Assembly: GCA_965201155.1 (NCBI GenBank)
Contig: OZ241752.1
Location: 2,170,001 to 2,234,000 of the forward strand
Length of the DNA: 64,000 bases
Source of the DNA: JANQOH01 sp965201155
GTDB lineage: Bacteria; Pseudomonadota; Alphaproteobacteria; UBA7887
Direction of reading: 5' to 3'
Notes under the pieces: generated by a model
Database searches by the model: none
The model's input: only the letters and a program-made list of their open reading frames with translations
Told to the model about the DNA's origin: nothing
Shown here: positions 44,088 through 52,878 of the stretch, piece after piece
How the letters are laid out: the number at the start of each line of letters is the position of its first letter
How positions within the stretch are numbered: position 1 is the stretch's first letter
Translations under genes and position numbers: made by a program

Positions 44088-44840
44088 TCACCCCGCGCCC
44101 AGCTTTTGCAGCACGTCGTCCGCTATGTCGTAGTTCGCCGACACCGCCTGCACGTCGTCATTGTCTTCCAGCGCATCGATCATCTTGAAAAGTGTTGAAG
44201 CCTGCTGCTCGTCGATCGCCACTGTATTGTCAGGAATCCATTCGAGCCGCGCGCTCTCCGGCTCGCCGAAGCGGGCAGACAGGGCGTCGCGTACATCATT
44301 GAGCGCCGCCGCCGCGCAGCGCACCTCATGCCCGCCGTCAGTGCTGGCGGCGTCTTCGGCATCCGCTTCCACCGCCGCTTCCAGCATCGTGTCTGCCACT
44401 GCCGCGTCCGCCGCGTAGTGCACCACCCCCGCGCGCCGGAACATGAAGCTCACACTGCCCGTCTCGGCCAGACTGCCGCCATGTTTGGAAAACGCCGAAC
44501 GCACTTCCGCCGCTGTGCGGTTGCGGTTGTCGGTCAAGGCTTCAACGATCACTGCCACGCCGCCGACGCCATAACCCTCATAGCGCATTTCCACATAATC
44601 GGCGCCGTCATCACCGCCGACGCCCTTCTTCACCGCCCGTTCGATATTGTCTTTCGGCATGTTGGCTGCGCGTGCCGTGTTGATCGCCGTACGCAGCCGC
44701 GGATTCATCGCTGCGTCTCCCCCGCCCAGCTTGGCGGCAACGGTGATCTCTCGCGCCAGTTTCGCAAACTGCCGGGCGCGCTTCGCATCCTGCGCACCCT
44801 TGCGATACATGATATTCTTGAACTGTGAATGGCCAGCCAT
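44088..44840 (-). CDS. yebC: YebC/PmpR family regulator / translation factor
   Basis: This 250-residue protein has the family N-terminus MAGHSQFKNIMYRKGAQDAKRARQFAKLAREITVAAKLGGGD, NMPKDNIERAVKKGVG and YEGYGVGGVAVIVEALTDNRNRTAAEVRSAFSKHGGSL. YebC proteins act as DNA-binding regulators and, by recent work, relieve ribosome stalling at proline runs. It is the first gene of a yebC-ruvCAB-tol string and has a clear promoter and operator-like repeat upstream. Confidence 0.96.
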   Translation of the reverse strand: MAGHSQFKNIMYRKGAQDAKRARQFAKLAREITVAAKLGGGDAAMNPRLRTAINTARAANMPKDNIERAVKKGVGGDDGADYVEMRYEGYGVGGVAVIVEALTDNRNRTAAEVRSAFSKHGGSLAETGSVSFMFRRAGVVHYAADAAVADTMLEAAVEADAEDAASTDGGHEVRCAAAALNDVRDALSARFGEPESARLEWIPDNTVAIDEQQASTLFKMIDALEDNDDVQAVSANYDIADDVLQKLGAG

Positions 44841-44918
44841 GACCCTACCCGAACTCTGCTGACTTTACTCGCAGCGCTGCCGCTGCATTGTAGACTGCAT
44901 TGCTGAACCTTCGCCTAC

Positions 44919-44947
44919 ATAATAGTTTTTCGCAGGACAGCGTTCAA
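44919..44947 (-). promoter_or_regulatory. Sigma-70 promoter for yebC
   Basis: On the minus strand TTGAAC (44947-44942) is followed by 17 bases and TATTAT (44924-44919). The -10 matches five of six positions and the -35 four of six, with optimal spacing. It is about 80 bases upstream of the yebC ATG and is the only good promoter before yebC-ruvCAB. Confidence 0.65.
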
Positions 44948-44970
44948 TTGTCCCTTGTCTGGACAATTGA
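44944..44970. promoter_or_regulatory. Operator-like perfect inverted repeat at the yebC promoter
   Basis: TCAATTGTCC (44944-44953) and GGACAATTGA (44961-44970) are perfect reverse complements with a seven-base spacer. The promoter-proximal arm covers most of the -35 box. The geometry suits a dimeric repressor or activator. No T-run follows, so it is not a terminator. Confidence 0.55.
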
Positions 44971-45042
44971 TAACATACACTAACCGATAATTATGTCAGG
45001 ATTTTGTTCGATATAAGAAAAATCAGCACCGGGACCTTGCGC

Positions 45043-45852
45043 TCAATCCCGTCCCGCCAGCACGCCGCCGCGAATGACCGGACGCATCGCCCGCGCCAGT
45101 CCCGTCGCCGGATCGGTCTCCACCACAACCCCGCATAGCGTGCCTTCCCCCCGTGCCGGGGAGACCCGCCCCACCGGCATCTTGGTGCGGAATTTCTGCA
45201 GCCACAGCGCCTTCTCGGAACCGATCACCGAATCATAATCGCCGCACATCCCGGCATCCGTCTGATATGCCGTACCCCCCGGCAGAATGCGGCCGTCACT
45301 CGTCGGCACATGCGTATGCGTGCCGACAACCAGACTTGCACGACCATCCGCCAGATATCCGAGCGCCTGCTTTTCGCTGCTCGTCTCCGCATGTACATCG
45401 ACAACCGCCGCCGCAATGTCATAGCCGAGTTCATACCCGCCCAGCAGCGAATCAAGCGCCCTGAACGGATCATCCAGCGGATCCATGAACAGCCGCCCCA
45501 TGACATTGACGACCAGCACCCGCTCTCCGCGCGCGGTTTCGTAAACCCCATGCCCGTTCCCGGGTGTGGTTTTCTCCGGATAATTCATCGGACGCAGAAC
45601 ACGCGGCTCGCGCGGCAGCAGCGTCACCACCTCACGCTGGTCCCAGACATGGTTGCCGGTGGTGATGACATCCAGCCCGGCCTCGAACAACTCATCCGCC
45701 GTGCCGGCCGTGATGCCGAACCCCCCCGCCGCATTCTCGCCATTGCCGATGACGAGGTCCAGTTCCATCTCGCGCCGCAGCGCCGGCACATGCGCCGCCA
45801 CCGCACGACGCCCGGCCGCGCCCACGATATCGCCGCAAAACAACACTCTCAT
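45043..45852 (-). CDS. YmdB family metallophosphoesterase
   Basis: This 269-residue protein belongs to the TIGR00282/YmdB family of calcineurin-like cyclic nucleotide phosphodiesterases. Motifs are RVLFCGDIVGAAGRRAV, DLVIGNGENAAGGFGIT, DVITTGNHVWDQREV, VVDVHAETSSEKQALGYLADGRASLVVGTHTHVPTSD and TDAGMCGDYDSVIG. ATG 45852 fits the family, and an upstream extension is unlikely. It lies between fau and the yebC promoter region. Confidence 0.93.
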   Translation of the reverse strand: MRVLFCGDIVGAAGRRAVAAHVPALRREMELDLVIGNGENAAGGFGITAGTADELFEAGLDVITTGNHVWDQREVVTLLPREPRVLRPMNYPEKTTPGNGHGVYETARGERVLVVNVMGRLFMDPLDDPFRALDSLLGGYELGYDIAAAVVDVHAETSSEKQALGYLADGRASLVVGTHTHVPTSDGRILPGGTAYQTDAGMCGDYDSVIGSEKALWLQKFRTKMPVGRVSPARGEGTLCGVVVETDPATGLARAMRPVIRGGVLAGRD

Positions 45853-45900
45853 GACATAAAGATCCGGTTTCTCGCGCGATTCCTGCAAGTCATTCGGCCG

Positions 45901-46494
45901 TCATTCGGCTGTGGCTCCGCGGCAATGAAACGCCTCACGCTCGCTTGCCAGCCAATCCAGCGGCCGGTCATGAGCATCATGCGGTACCATGTCGCATATC
46001 TGGTCGTGAAACGCGATACCTACCGCCAGCACATTGTTGAGGACGGCCAGCGTGCGGTCATAATATCCACCGCCATAGCCGAGCCGAAACCCACGCCGGT
46101 CCACCGCCAGCAGCGGCGCCAGCACGATCGACGGCGTGCATTCCTCCGCGCCGCGGCAGGGAACCGACGTGCCGAAAACACCTGTTTCCAGAACGTCGCC
46201 CGGAACCCACACCCGAAACACCAGCGGCCGCCCCCGCGCTACCACCACCGGCAGACACAATCTGTGTCCACGCGCCGCCAGCGCAGTCATCAGCGGGCGC
46301 GGGTCCGCCTCGTCATGGAAAGGCCAATAGCCCGCCACCGCAGCCCCGGGCGGAAACGCCATCGCGTCCAGCGCGCGTCCGGCGATGGCGTCGCCGGTGC
46401 CTTGCGCCGTCGCGCTGCGCGCCCGCCGCCGGGCGCGGCAGAGCGTGCGCAGGGCGGCCTTCGCCGCTGTTACATCACTTGCTGCGCCGGTCAT
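45901..46494 (-). CDS. fau: 5-formyltetrahydrofolate cyclo-ligase
   Basis: This enzyme recycles 5-formyl-THF to methenyl-THF. The 197-residue protein has AAKAALRTLCRARRRA, GYWPFHDEADPRPLMTAL, LPVVVARGRPLVFRVW, and the nucleotide-binding RRGFRLGYGGGYYDRTLAVL. ATG 46494 lies 18 bases after the predicted 6S RNA 3' end, as in other proteobacteria where 6S RNA precedes this gene. Confidence 0.94.
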   Translation of the reverse strand: MTGAASDVTAAKAALRTLCRARRRARSATAQGTGDAIAGRALDAMAFPPGAAVAGYWPFHDEADPRPLMTALAARGHRLCLPVVVARGRPLVFRVWVPGDVLETGVFGTSVPCRGAEECTPSIVLAPLLAVDRRGFRLGYGGGYYDRTLAVLNNVLAVGIAFHDQICDMVPHDAHDRPLDWLASEREAFHCRGATAE

Positions 46495-46511
46495 GCCGCA
46501 CCGGCGTGGAA

Positions 46512-46672
46512 GGGCGGGACCGCACCGACCGTTGGCGCATTGCACCACTGTGGCCTGCTCATGCAGGGGGGCGCCGTATGCCGGCGGCACACCGCCGTCA
46601 GGGACAGCTCCCAAGTGGTCGACATTGGCCCAGGGGCAAGAGCGCCGTATCGCGCCGCGCAGTACCCGCCCC
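46512..46672 (-). ncRNA. ssrS: 6S RNA
   Basis: This gap between zapA and fau is where proteobacterial 6S RNA is encoded. On the minus strand the 5' GGGCGGG-ACTG (with a bulged T) pairs with the 3' CGGT-CCCGCCC to give a long closing stem. Internal segments such as CCCCTGGGCC and GAGCTGTCCCTGACGGCGG recall the 6S core. About 161 nt is normal length. 6S RNA binds the housekeeping RNA polymerase holoenzyme and mimics an open promoter. The ends are inferred from the stem only. Confidence 0.75.
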
Positions 46673-46680
46673 TGCTATTG

Positions 46681-47001
46681 CTAATGTGTTTCCAGACGCG
46701 CTGCAAGGCGTTCCAGGCGCGCCGCCAGCTCGTCAAGCAGGCGCGCCGCCTCCGCTTCGCCGCTACCCCCGGCGCTGTCCAGTTTCTCATAGGTATCCGA
46801 CAATTCATCGGCAATCGTCAGCCCGGCAAGAAGCAGCAGATGCGCATCGCCGACCGTCGCCATGCCACGACCGATCCGGGAGGTCAGATCGTTGACTATG
46901 CCCGACATATAGTCCGCCAGCCGGCGCGTGCGTTCCTCCTCACCGTCTGCGCACGCGACCACATAGCCGCGCCCGTTGATATCTACCGTAACCTGCGCCA
47001 T
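46681..47001 (-). CDS. zapA: Cell division protein ZapA
   Basis: This FtsZ-ring associated protein is 106 residues long. It has the ZapA pattern AQVTVDINGRGYVVACADGEEERTRRLADYMSGIVNDL followed by DAHLLLLAGLTIADEL and a C-terminal coiled coil (EAEAARLLDELAARLERLAARLE). It follows the DUF4164 gene by 24 bases and precedes 6S RNA. Confidence 0.93.
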   Translation of the reverse strand: MAQVTVDINGRGYVVACADGEEERTRRLADYMSGIVNDLTSRIGRGMATVGDAHLLLLAGLTIADELSDTYEKLDSAGGSGEAEAARLLDELAARLERLAARLETH

Positions 47002-47025
47002 GCCGCACGCCGCCCCGGTCGAGGA

Positions 47026-47268
47026 CTATTCGTCGACCATCGCACGCACTTGCGCGATGGTGTGGTCAAGCCGCTGCGACACCGAGCCTGCCGCTGCCCT
47101 CAGCGCGTCATGCTCCGCCTGCAATCGCGCCAGCGCTTCCGCCAGGCGGTCGCGGTCCGCACGCAACGCCGCATTCTCGGCGCTGTTCCCCGCATTCTGC
47201 TTCAGAGCCGCTTCAACACGCTCCAGCGCCCGCTCGAACCGCGCCCGGGCATCTTGCAGAGTGGTCAT
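47026..47268 (-). CDS. DUF4164 coiled-coil protein
   Basis: This 80-residue protein is almost entirely coiled coil: ARARFERALERVEAALKQ and RADRDRLAEALARLQAEHDALRAAAGSVSQRLDHTIAQVRAMV. It matches DUF4164, a small protein encoded upstream of zapA in alphaproteobacteria. A cell division role is inferred from position only. ATG 47268 gives the typical length. The 110-base gap upstream, toward livF, shows no clear promoter. Confidence 0.85.
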   Translation of the reverse strand: MTTLQDARARFERALERVEAALKQNAGNSAENAALRADRDRLAEALARLQAEHDALRAAAGSVSQRLDHTIAQVRAMVDE

Positions 47269-47378
47269 TGCTTTACGCCCGCTGTGACTTGCGCCGCTGC
47301 GCCGCCGGTCCATACCAAATCACATCGGCACAAATGCGGCAAGAGCCGCCCACCCCCGCCGCCGCAATACCTTCTGCA

Positions 47379-48074
47379 TTATACGGTGAGCCAGCGCTCA
47401 CGCACTTCGTCTTCGTCGCCGAAGTCGCCGCACGGGCCTTCCCAGCGCAGATCACCCTTGCCCAGAACCATCACCCGGTCGGAAATCTGCAGGGCCAGCG
47501 AAATATTCTGCTCAACCAGCAATATGGTCGCTCCCGCCGACTTCAAACGCTCGAGTAGCGCGGCGATTTCCGCCACCACCGACGGCGCCAGCCCTTCCGT
47601 CGGCTCGTCCAGAAGCAGCAGGCGGCCGTTGGTCATCAGCGCGCGCGCGATCGCCAGCATTTGCTGCTCGCCGCCGGAGAGCCGCCCGCCCCCCACGCCG
47701 CGGCGTTCCGCAAGACGCGGGAACAGGTCGAAGATTTCCGCCAGCCGCCAGTCGCCGCCGCGCGCCGCGACAGTAAGATTTTCCTGCACGCTGAGCGACG
47801 GAAAAATGCCGCGCGCCTCGGGCACCCAGGCCAGCCCGGTACGCGCGATCTGATGCGGGGCCAGACGCTCTATCGCGCGCCCGGCAAAACGCACCGTGCC
47901 CCGCCGCCGCGCCAGCAGGCCCATGACCGCCTTGAGCAGGGTGGTCTTGCCCGCCCCGTTGCGCCCGATCAAACTCGTCACCGTGCCTTCGGCGACGGCA
48001 AAGCTCACGCCGCGCAGCACATGGCTGTCGCCATACCAGCCTTCCAGCCCGGTGACTTCCAGCAGCGCACTCAC
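47379..48074 (-). CDS. livF: Branched-chain amino acid type ABC transporter ATPase LivF
   Basis: The 231-residue ATPase has Walker A LIGRNGAGKTTLLKAVMGL, the LivF-type RGIFPSLSVQENL, signature LSGGEQQMLAIARAL, and Walker B LLLLDEPTEGLAP. It starts with GTG 48074 overlapping the livG stop (GTGA) and closes the liv operon. Substrates of HAAT-family transporters include amino acids, urea and amides. Confidence 0.95.
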   Translation of the reverse strand: MSALLEVTGLEGWYGDSHVLRGVSFAVAEGTVTSLIGRNGAGKTTLLKAVMGLLARRRGTVRFAGRAIERLAPHQIARTGLAWVPEARGIFPSLSVQENLTVAARGGDWRLAEIFDLFPRLAERRGVGGGRLSGGEQQMLAIARALMTNGRLLLLDEPTEGLAPSVVAEIAALLERLKSAGATILLVEQNISLALQISDRVMVLGKGDLRWEGPCGDFGDEDEVRERWLTV

Positions 48075-48802
48075 GGCACCCGGCCCAGATAGCGAATGCG
48101 CACCACTTCCGAACGCCGCACATCTTCCGGCGTGCCCTGAAACAGCACCATCCCCTGGTCCAGCACCGTCACCTGATCGGCAAGATCGAACACCACGTCC
48201 ATGTCGTGCTCGATGATGAGAATGGCGATTTCTCGCGGCAGACCGGCGATCAGTTTCTTCATCGCCGCCGTTTCTTCCGAACTCATGCCGGCGGTCGGTT
48301 CGTCAAGCATCAGCAGTACCGGCTGAAGCACAAGCGCAAGGCCGATTTCAAGCTGGCGCTGAAGGCCGTAGGACAATTCGCTGGCTGCGCTGTCCAGATA
48401 ATCGGCCACTCCCACCGCGTTCGCTGCGGCTTCCGCCTGCGCCGCCGCGTCCGCGCTGCGCGCGCGCCAGAACAGACGCCCGCGGCTGGCCGCCAGAATG
48501 GCCGCAATCTCCAGGTTTTCGCGCACGCTCAGCGACGCAAAAAGATTGTTGCGCTGAAACGAACGCGCCAGTCCCGCCCGCGCCCGGTGGTCCACGCTGG
48601 TCCGCGTGATGTCGCGCGCCCGGAAACGAATCCGCCCGCTGTCAGGCGTGAGCGCGCCGGCGACCAGGTTGAACAGTGTTGTCTTGCCGGCGCCGTTGGG
48701 GCCGATCAGCGCGCGCCGCTCCCCCGGCTCCACCGCCATGGTGACATTGCAGGTCGCCCGGAGCGCCCCGAATCTCTTGTCGAGCTGGTCAACGCGCAGC
48801 AC
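48071..48802 (-). CDS. livG: Branched-chain amino acid type ABC transporter ATPase LivG
   Basis: The 243-residue ATPase has Walker A LIGPNGAGKTTLFNLVAGAL, ARSFQRNNLFASLSVRENLEIA, signature LSYGLQRQLEIGLALVLQP and Walker B LLMLDEPTAGMSSEE. GTG 48802 is preceded by a good GGAGG element and overlaps the livM 3' end by 14 bases. The D-loop and C-terminal DQGMVLFQGTPEDV are typical of LivG. Confidence 0.94.
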   Translation of the reverse strand: MLRVDQLDKRFGALRATCNVTMAVEPGERRALIGPNGAGKTTLFNLVAGALTPDSGRIRFRARDITRTSVDHRARAGLARSFQRNNLFASLSVRENLEIAAILAASRGRLFWRARSADAAAQAEAAANAVGVADYLDSAASELSYGLQRQLEIGLALVLQPVLLMLDEPTAGMSSEETAAMKKLIAGLPREIAILIIEHDMDVVFDLADQVTVLDQGMVLFQGTPEDVRRSEVVRIRYLGRVP

Positions 48803-49742
48803 GTGAAAACCTCCGCCGCAGCGCGTCCACCAAGCCGAAAATGCCATTGCCTGCGGCCAGTACAACGGCAATGAAAAACAGCCCCAGAAAGAACATCCAG
48901 TAGTCCGTCTGGCCGCTCAGCCAATGCTTGCCGAATTCATAAAGCGCCGCACCAAGAACCGGCCCCACCAGACTTCCCATGCCGCCGGCAATGACAATCA
49001 CCAGCGCTTCGCCGGAAACCGTCCAGTGCAGCAGGTCGGGCGAAATAAAACCGGCATGGGCAGCCGCCAGCGCACCTGCCAGCCCGGCGATCGCCCCGGC
49101 CGCCGCGAAGGCCGCCAGGCGGTAGCGCGCCACCGGGCATCCCAGCGCCAGGGCGCGTTCGTCATTGGCGTGAATGCCACGCAGCACCCGCCCGTAAGGC
49201 GAGCGCACCACCAACTCCAGCAGAATATAGACCGCCGCCGCCACGATCAGCACAAAAGCCGAGAAAACCGCCGGGTCGTAAAAGTCCATGCCGCCAATCG
49301 CCGGACGCGGCACCCCCGCCATGCCGTCATCGCCGCCGAATGTCCGGCTCTTGAACAACCACGCATGCACAGCTTCGCCGGCCGCCAGCGTCACCATGAT
49401 GAAGAATACCCCGGTCAGGCGCACCGCGAAGGCGCCGATCACCAGCGCTGCCGCGAAGCCGGCCCCCGCGGCGCCGGGAAACGCAAGCCACGGAGACCAG
49501 CCGGCGTGCACGGTCAGCGAAGCGAAGCAATAGGCCCCGAGCCCGAAAAACGCAGCGTGACCCAGCGACACCATGCCCGCAAACCCGACCAGAAGATCAA
49601 GGCTCATGGCAAATATGGCCAGGATCGCAATTTGCGCCAGAAGCTCGTGGCCGAAAAACCCGGCCATATTCCACACCACGCCGGCGACGGCAAAGGTCAG
49701 CGCGGCGAGCACAACGCGTCCTGCGCTGTCGTGGCCGGTCAT
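48789..49742 (-). CDS. livM: Branched-chain amino acid type ABC transporter permease LivM
   Basis: The 317-residue permease has about eight to ten membrane helices. It shows the LivM pattern MSLDLLVGFAGMVSLGHAAFFGLGAYCFASLTV, FFIMVTLAAGEAVHAW, TFGGDDGMAGVPRP and SGEALVIVIAGGMGSLVGPVLGAALYEF. The start ATG overlaps the livH stop (ATGA). Confidence 0.94.
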   Translation of the reverse strand: MTGHDSAGRVVLAALTFAVAGVVWNMAGFFGHELLAQIAILAIFAMSLDLLVGFAGMVSLGHAAFFGLGAYCFASLTVHAGWSPWLAFPGAAGAGFAAALVIGAFAVRLTGVFFIMVTLAAGEAVHAWLFKSRTFGGDDGMAGVPRPAIGGMDFYDPAVFSAFVLIVAAAVYILLELVVRSPYGRVLRGIHANDERALALGCPVARYRLAAFAAAGAIAGLAGALAAAHAGFISPDLLHWTVSGEALVIVIAGGMGSLVGPVLGAALYEFGKHWLSGQTDYWMFFLGLFFIAVVLAAGNGIFGLVDALRRRFSRAAR

Positions 49743-50617
49743 GAGCGGCGGGCGGGAATCAGGCCGGCCGGACGCAGGATCAGGATCGCCGCCATCGCGC
49801 CGTACAGTGCGGCGCTGGCAAAGGCCGGAATAAGCACCTGGCCGAACGTCTCCACCATACCCACCAGAAGTGCCCCCGCCGCCGCGCCCTTCAGACTGCC
49901 GGGGCCGCCGATCACCACCACGATCAGGGTGAGGATCAATATCGACATGTCCATGCCCGGATAGATCGACAGGACCGGAGCCGCCACTACCCCGGCCAGC
50001 CCGGCCAGCGCGCACCCCAGGCAAAACACGAAGAAAAATACCCGGCCGATATCAAGGCCGAGCGCCGTCGCCGTCGCACGGTCATCAACCCCGGCGCGGA
50101 CAATCGCGCCCAGCCGGGTCCGCTCCAGTCCGAGATACAGGAGCACGAACACCCCCACGCCCAGCCCAATGATGAACAGGCGGTAGGCGGGATAGGTCTG
50201 GCCAAGAATGGTGACGGCGCCGGACAGCGCCTCTGGTGCCGCGATGGCATGGCTGTAATTGCCCCATATGCGGCGCACGGCGTCAATGCCGACAAACACC
50301 AGCCCGAATGTCACCAGCACCTGGCGCAGCGGGTCGGCGCGCTGGATGTGTCCCAGAAGCGCCAGATGCAACGCCGCCCCCAGCAGCCCCACCGCCAACG
50401 GCGCCGCCGCCAGCGCCAGCCAGTAGGAACCCGTGAGGGCGGCCGCCTCCAACCCGAAATAGGCGCCGAACATGTAAAGCGTGCCGTGCGCCAGATTGAC
50501 GAAGTTCATCAGCCCGAACACCACCGACAGGCCGACGGACAGCAGGAACAGCAGACTCGCGAGCTGCAGTCCGTTCAGCGCCTGAATGGCGAGAAACGCC
50601 GGGTCGAACAGGTGCAT
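49739..50617 (-). CDS. livH: Branched-chain amino acid type ABC transporter permease LivH
   Basis: The 292-residue permease has the LivH signature LLFLLSVGLSVVFGLMNFVNLAHGTLYMFGAYFG near the N-terminus, VRAGVDDRATATALGLDIGRVFFFVFCLGCALAGLAGV in the cytoplasmic loop region, and LTLIVVVIGGPGSLKGAAAGALLVG. ATG 50617 fits; GTG 50626 is possible. It lies 27 bases after the binding-protein gene. Confidence 0.94.
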   Translation of the reverse strand: MHLFDPAFLAIQALNGLQLASLLFLLSVGLSVVFGLMNFVNLAHGTLYMFGAYFGLEAAALTGSYWLALAAAPLAVGLLGAALHLALLGHIQRADPLRQVLVTFGLVFVGIDAVRRIWGNYSHAIAAPEALSGAVTILGQTYPAYRLFIIGLGVGVFVLLYLGLERTRLGAIVRAGVDDRATATALGLDIGRVFFFVFCLGCALAGLAGVVAAPVLSIYPGMDMSILILTLIVVVIGGPGSLKGAAAGALLVGMVETFGQVLIPAFASAALYGAMAAILILRPAGLIPARRS

Positions 50618-50644
50618 CGCATTCACGCGACGCAGAATGCGGTG

Positions 50645-51838
50645 CTATGGGAGAACGCAGCCGTTCGGGGGGTCCTGCATCGCCGGCAGACTGTCGATGA
50701 CCACGAACCGCATTACCCCCGCATCCGCCGGGTCGGGCCGGGTCTCGAAAATGTGAATGTCCTGAATGATATTGTTCGTCGCCGGGTCGATGCGCAGCGG
50801 ACCGCGCGGCCCGTCAAACCGGACCCGGCGCATGGCGTCCACCAGCGCCGCTTTGTCTTCGGTCGCGCCGCCGGTCTCGGCCAGCGCCGCCGCGATCAGA
50901 TGCGCAGTGTCATAGCCTTGGACGGCAAATTCCGAGGCCACTCGTCCATGGCGCTCCTGATACGCCGCCTGAAATGCGCGGTTGGCGTCATTGTCGATCC
51001 CCGGCAGATAATTCAGAATTCCCAGAATTCCCGCCGCCGCCGGCCCCTGCGCGGCCACATAAAGCGGCGAGGTAAGCCACCCCGCGCCGCTAAGCATGAT
51101 GCGGTCCTTCAGCCCGAATTCGGCGAACTGGCGAACGAACTGGATCGCCTGGCTGCCCGCAAAGAACGCGAACACCGCATCCGGCCGTGCTGCCTCGATG
51201 CGCGCCAGATAGGGACCGAAATCGCGCGTGTCGCGAAGCGGGGCATAGGACTCGCCGGCCACCGCGCCGCCCGCCTCCACGAACGGACCGCGAAACGCCT
51301 CCATCATCTGATGGCCTGCAGCATAGTCTGCGGCGATCAGATACACGCTCTCATAACCGTGGCGCACCAGCCACGGACCCATGCCGCGCGTCACCTGGGC
51401 GTTGGAAAACGAGGTGCGCAGCACCCACGGGCTGCATTTCTCGCCGGTCAGCAAATTATTGCCGGCGTTCGGAATGATCAGCGGAACCTCTGCGCGATGC
51501 ACATAATCGCGCAGCGCATTGGCGACGTTGGACGCCACCGGCCCCACCAGCAGGTCTACTCGGTCTTGCAGGATAAGCTTCCGCGCCTTCGACAGGCCCG
51601 CGGCCGGGCGAACTTCGGAATCCTCCGTGATCAACTCGATCGTGCGCCCGCCAAAGCTGTCCCCGAACCTTGCAAAACCGAGCTCGAGGCCCTGGGTGAT
51701 CTCCCCGCCCAGGCTGGCATAAACGCCCGAATAGGGAAGGATCACGCCGATGCGGATCGGTTCCCCGGCCACCGGCTGCGACAACGCTGCCCATGCGGCT
51801 GCCAGCACCGCGCACGCCCAACGCCGAATATGCATCAT
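50645..51838 (-). CDS. livJ: ABC transporter substrate-binding protein (LivJ-like)
   Basis: This 397-residue periplasmic binding protein heads the liv operon. It has a signal peptide (WACAVLAAAWAALSQPVAG) and a type 1 periplasmic fold (IRIGVILPYSGVYASLGGEITQGLELGF, VDLLVGPVASNVANALRDYVHRAEVPLIIPNAGNN, GYESVYLIAADYAAGHQMMEAF). The ligand cannot be told from sequence; amino acids, urea or aromatic compounds are possible. Confidence 0.9.
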   Translation of the reverse strand: MMHIRRWACAVLAAAWAALSQPVAGEPIRIGVILPYSGVYASLGGEITQGLELGFARFGDSFGGRTIELITEDSEVRPAAGLSKARKLILQDRVDLLVGPVASNVANALRDYVHRAEVPLIIPNAGNNLLTGEKCSPWVLRTSFSNAQVTRGMGPWLVRHGYESVYLIAADYAAGHQMMEAFRGPFVEAGGAVAGESYAPLRDTRDFGPYLARIEAARPDAVFAFFAGSQAIQFVRQFAEFGLKDRIMLSGAGWLTSPLYVAAQGPAAAGILGILNYLPGIDNDANRAFQAAYQERHGRVASEFAVQGYDTAHLIAAALAETGGATEDKAALVDAMRRVRFDGPRGPLRIDPATNNIIQDIHIFETRPDPADAGVMRFVVIDSLPAMQDPPNGCVLP

Positions 51839-52015
51839 CAGGCCTCCCTGCCGACTTCCGCCCCTGAGTCACTCACCGCCTGCGGATTACCGCAGACGCC
51901 GCCCCCGCGCAACCGCCGCTTCCCTGCTACGCACTTGACCTTCGCGGCATTCCCGCCAATGGTGCGGCGGATTTCCCTCCCGCAAGACATCTCCCGCTGC
52001 CGAGGCTGCCGCTCC

Positions 52016-52861
52016 ATGAAATTCGCCGGAACCGATACCTATGTCGCCACCGACGACCTGATGGTCGCCGTCAATGCCGCCATCACGCTCGAGCGTCCCC
52101 TGCTTGTGAAGGGCGAGCCGGGAACCGGCAAGACCATGCTCGCCGAGGAAATCGCCCGCGCCCTCGACAAGTCGCTGATCCGCTGGCACATCAAGTCCAC
52201 CACCACCGCGCAGCAGGGGCTCTATGAATATGACGCGGTTGCGCGGCTGCGTGACGGGCAACTCGGCGACCCGCGCGTGAAGCAGATCGGCAACTATATC
52301 TCACGCGGAAAACTGTGGGATGCATTCAGCGGTGACCAAGCCCCGGTGCTGCTCATCGACGAAATCGACAAGGCGGATATCGAATTCCCCAACGACCTTC
52401 TGCTGGAACTCGACCGCATGGAGTTCTTCGTTTACGAGACAAAGGAGATGATCAAGGCAGCGCACCGGCCGATCGTCGTCATCACCTCGAACAACGAGAA
52501 GGAACTGCCGGACGCATTCCTGCGCCGCTGCTTCTTTCACTACATCGCTTTCCCTGAAGCCGATACCATGGCGCGCATTGTCGAAGTGCACTATCCCGGC
52601 ATCAAGAAGGCAATGCTCGGCGCGGCATTGCGCGCGTTTTACGAGGTGCGCGACGTCCCGGGCCTGAAGAAGAAACCCTCCACCTCGGAATTGCTGGACT
52701 GGATGAAACTGCTTCTGGCAGAGGATATCGACCCCGCTATCCTGCGCTCCAGCGACCGCGCCAGCGCGATCCCCCCTCTTCACGGCGCCTTGCTCAAGAA
52801 CGAGCAGGACGTCCACTTGTTCGAACGCCTCGCCTTTCTTGCGCGGCGTGAGAGCCGCTAG
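52016..52861 (+). CDS. MoxR-type AAA+ ATPase
   Basis: This 281-residue ATPase has Walker A VKGEPGTGKTMLAEEIA near residue 35, Walker B VLLIDEIDKADIEFPNDLLLELDRMEF, sensor 1 VVITSNNEKELPDAFLRRCFFHYIAFP. It is the MoxR subtype (CoxD-like/APE2220) that works with a VWA protein to insert metals or activate oxidases. The CoxE-like gene follows after 17 bases. It is divergent from livJ across a 177-base gap. Confidence 0.92.
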   Translation: MKFAGTDTYVATDDLMVAVNAAITLERPLLVKGEPGTGKTMLAEEIARALDKSLIRWHIKSTTTAQQGLYEYDAVARLRDGQLGDPRVKQIGNYISRGKLWDAFSGDQAPVLLIDEIDKADIEFPNDLLLELDRMEFFVYETKEMIKAAHRPIVVITSNNEKELPDAFLRRCFFHYIAFPEADTMARIVEVHYPGIKKAMLGAALRAFYEVRDVPGLKKKPSTSELLDWMKLLLAEDIDPAILRSSDRASAIPPLHGALLKNEQDVHLFERLAFLARRESR

Positions 52862-52878
52862 CGGGCGAAACCGGCGCC

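Noticed and set aside
45310..47853. Plus-strand open frame of 847 codons
   Set aside because: It runs antisense across ymdB, fau, 6S RNA, zapA and livF and has shadow-type composition.
50249..52015. Upstream extension of the MoxR frame by 589 codons
   Set aside because: The extension is antisense to livH and livJ; MoxR homology begins at ATG 52016.
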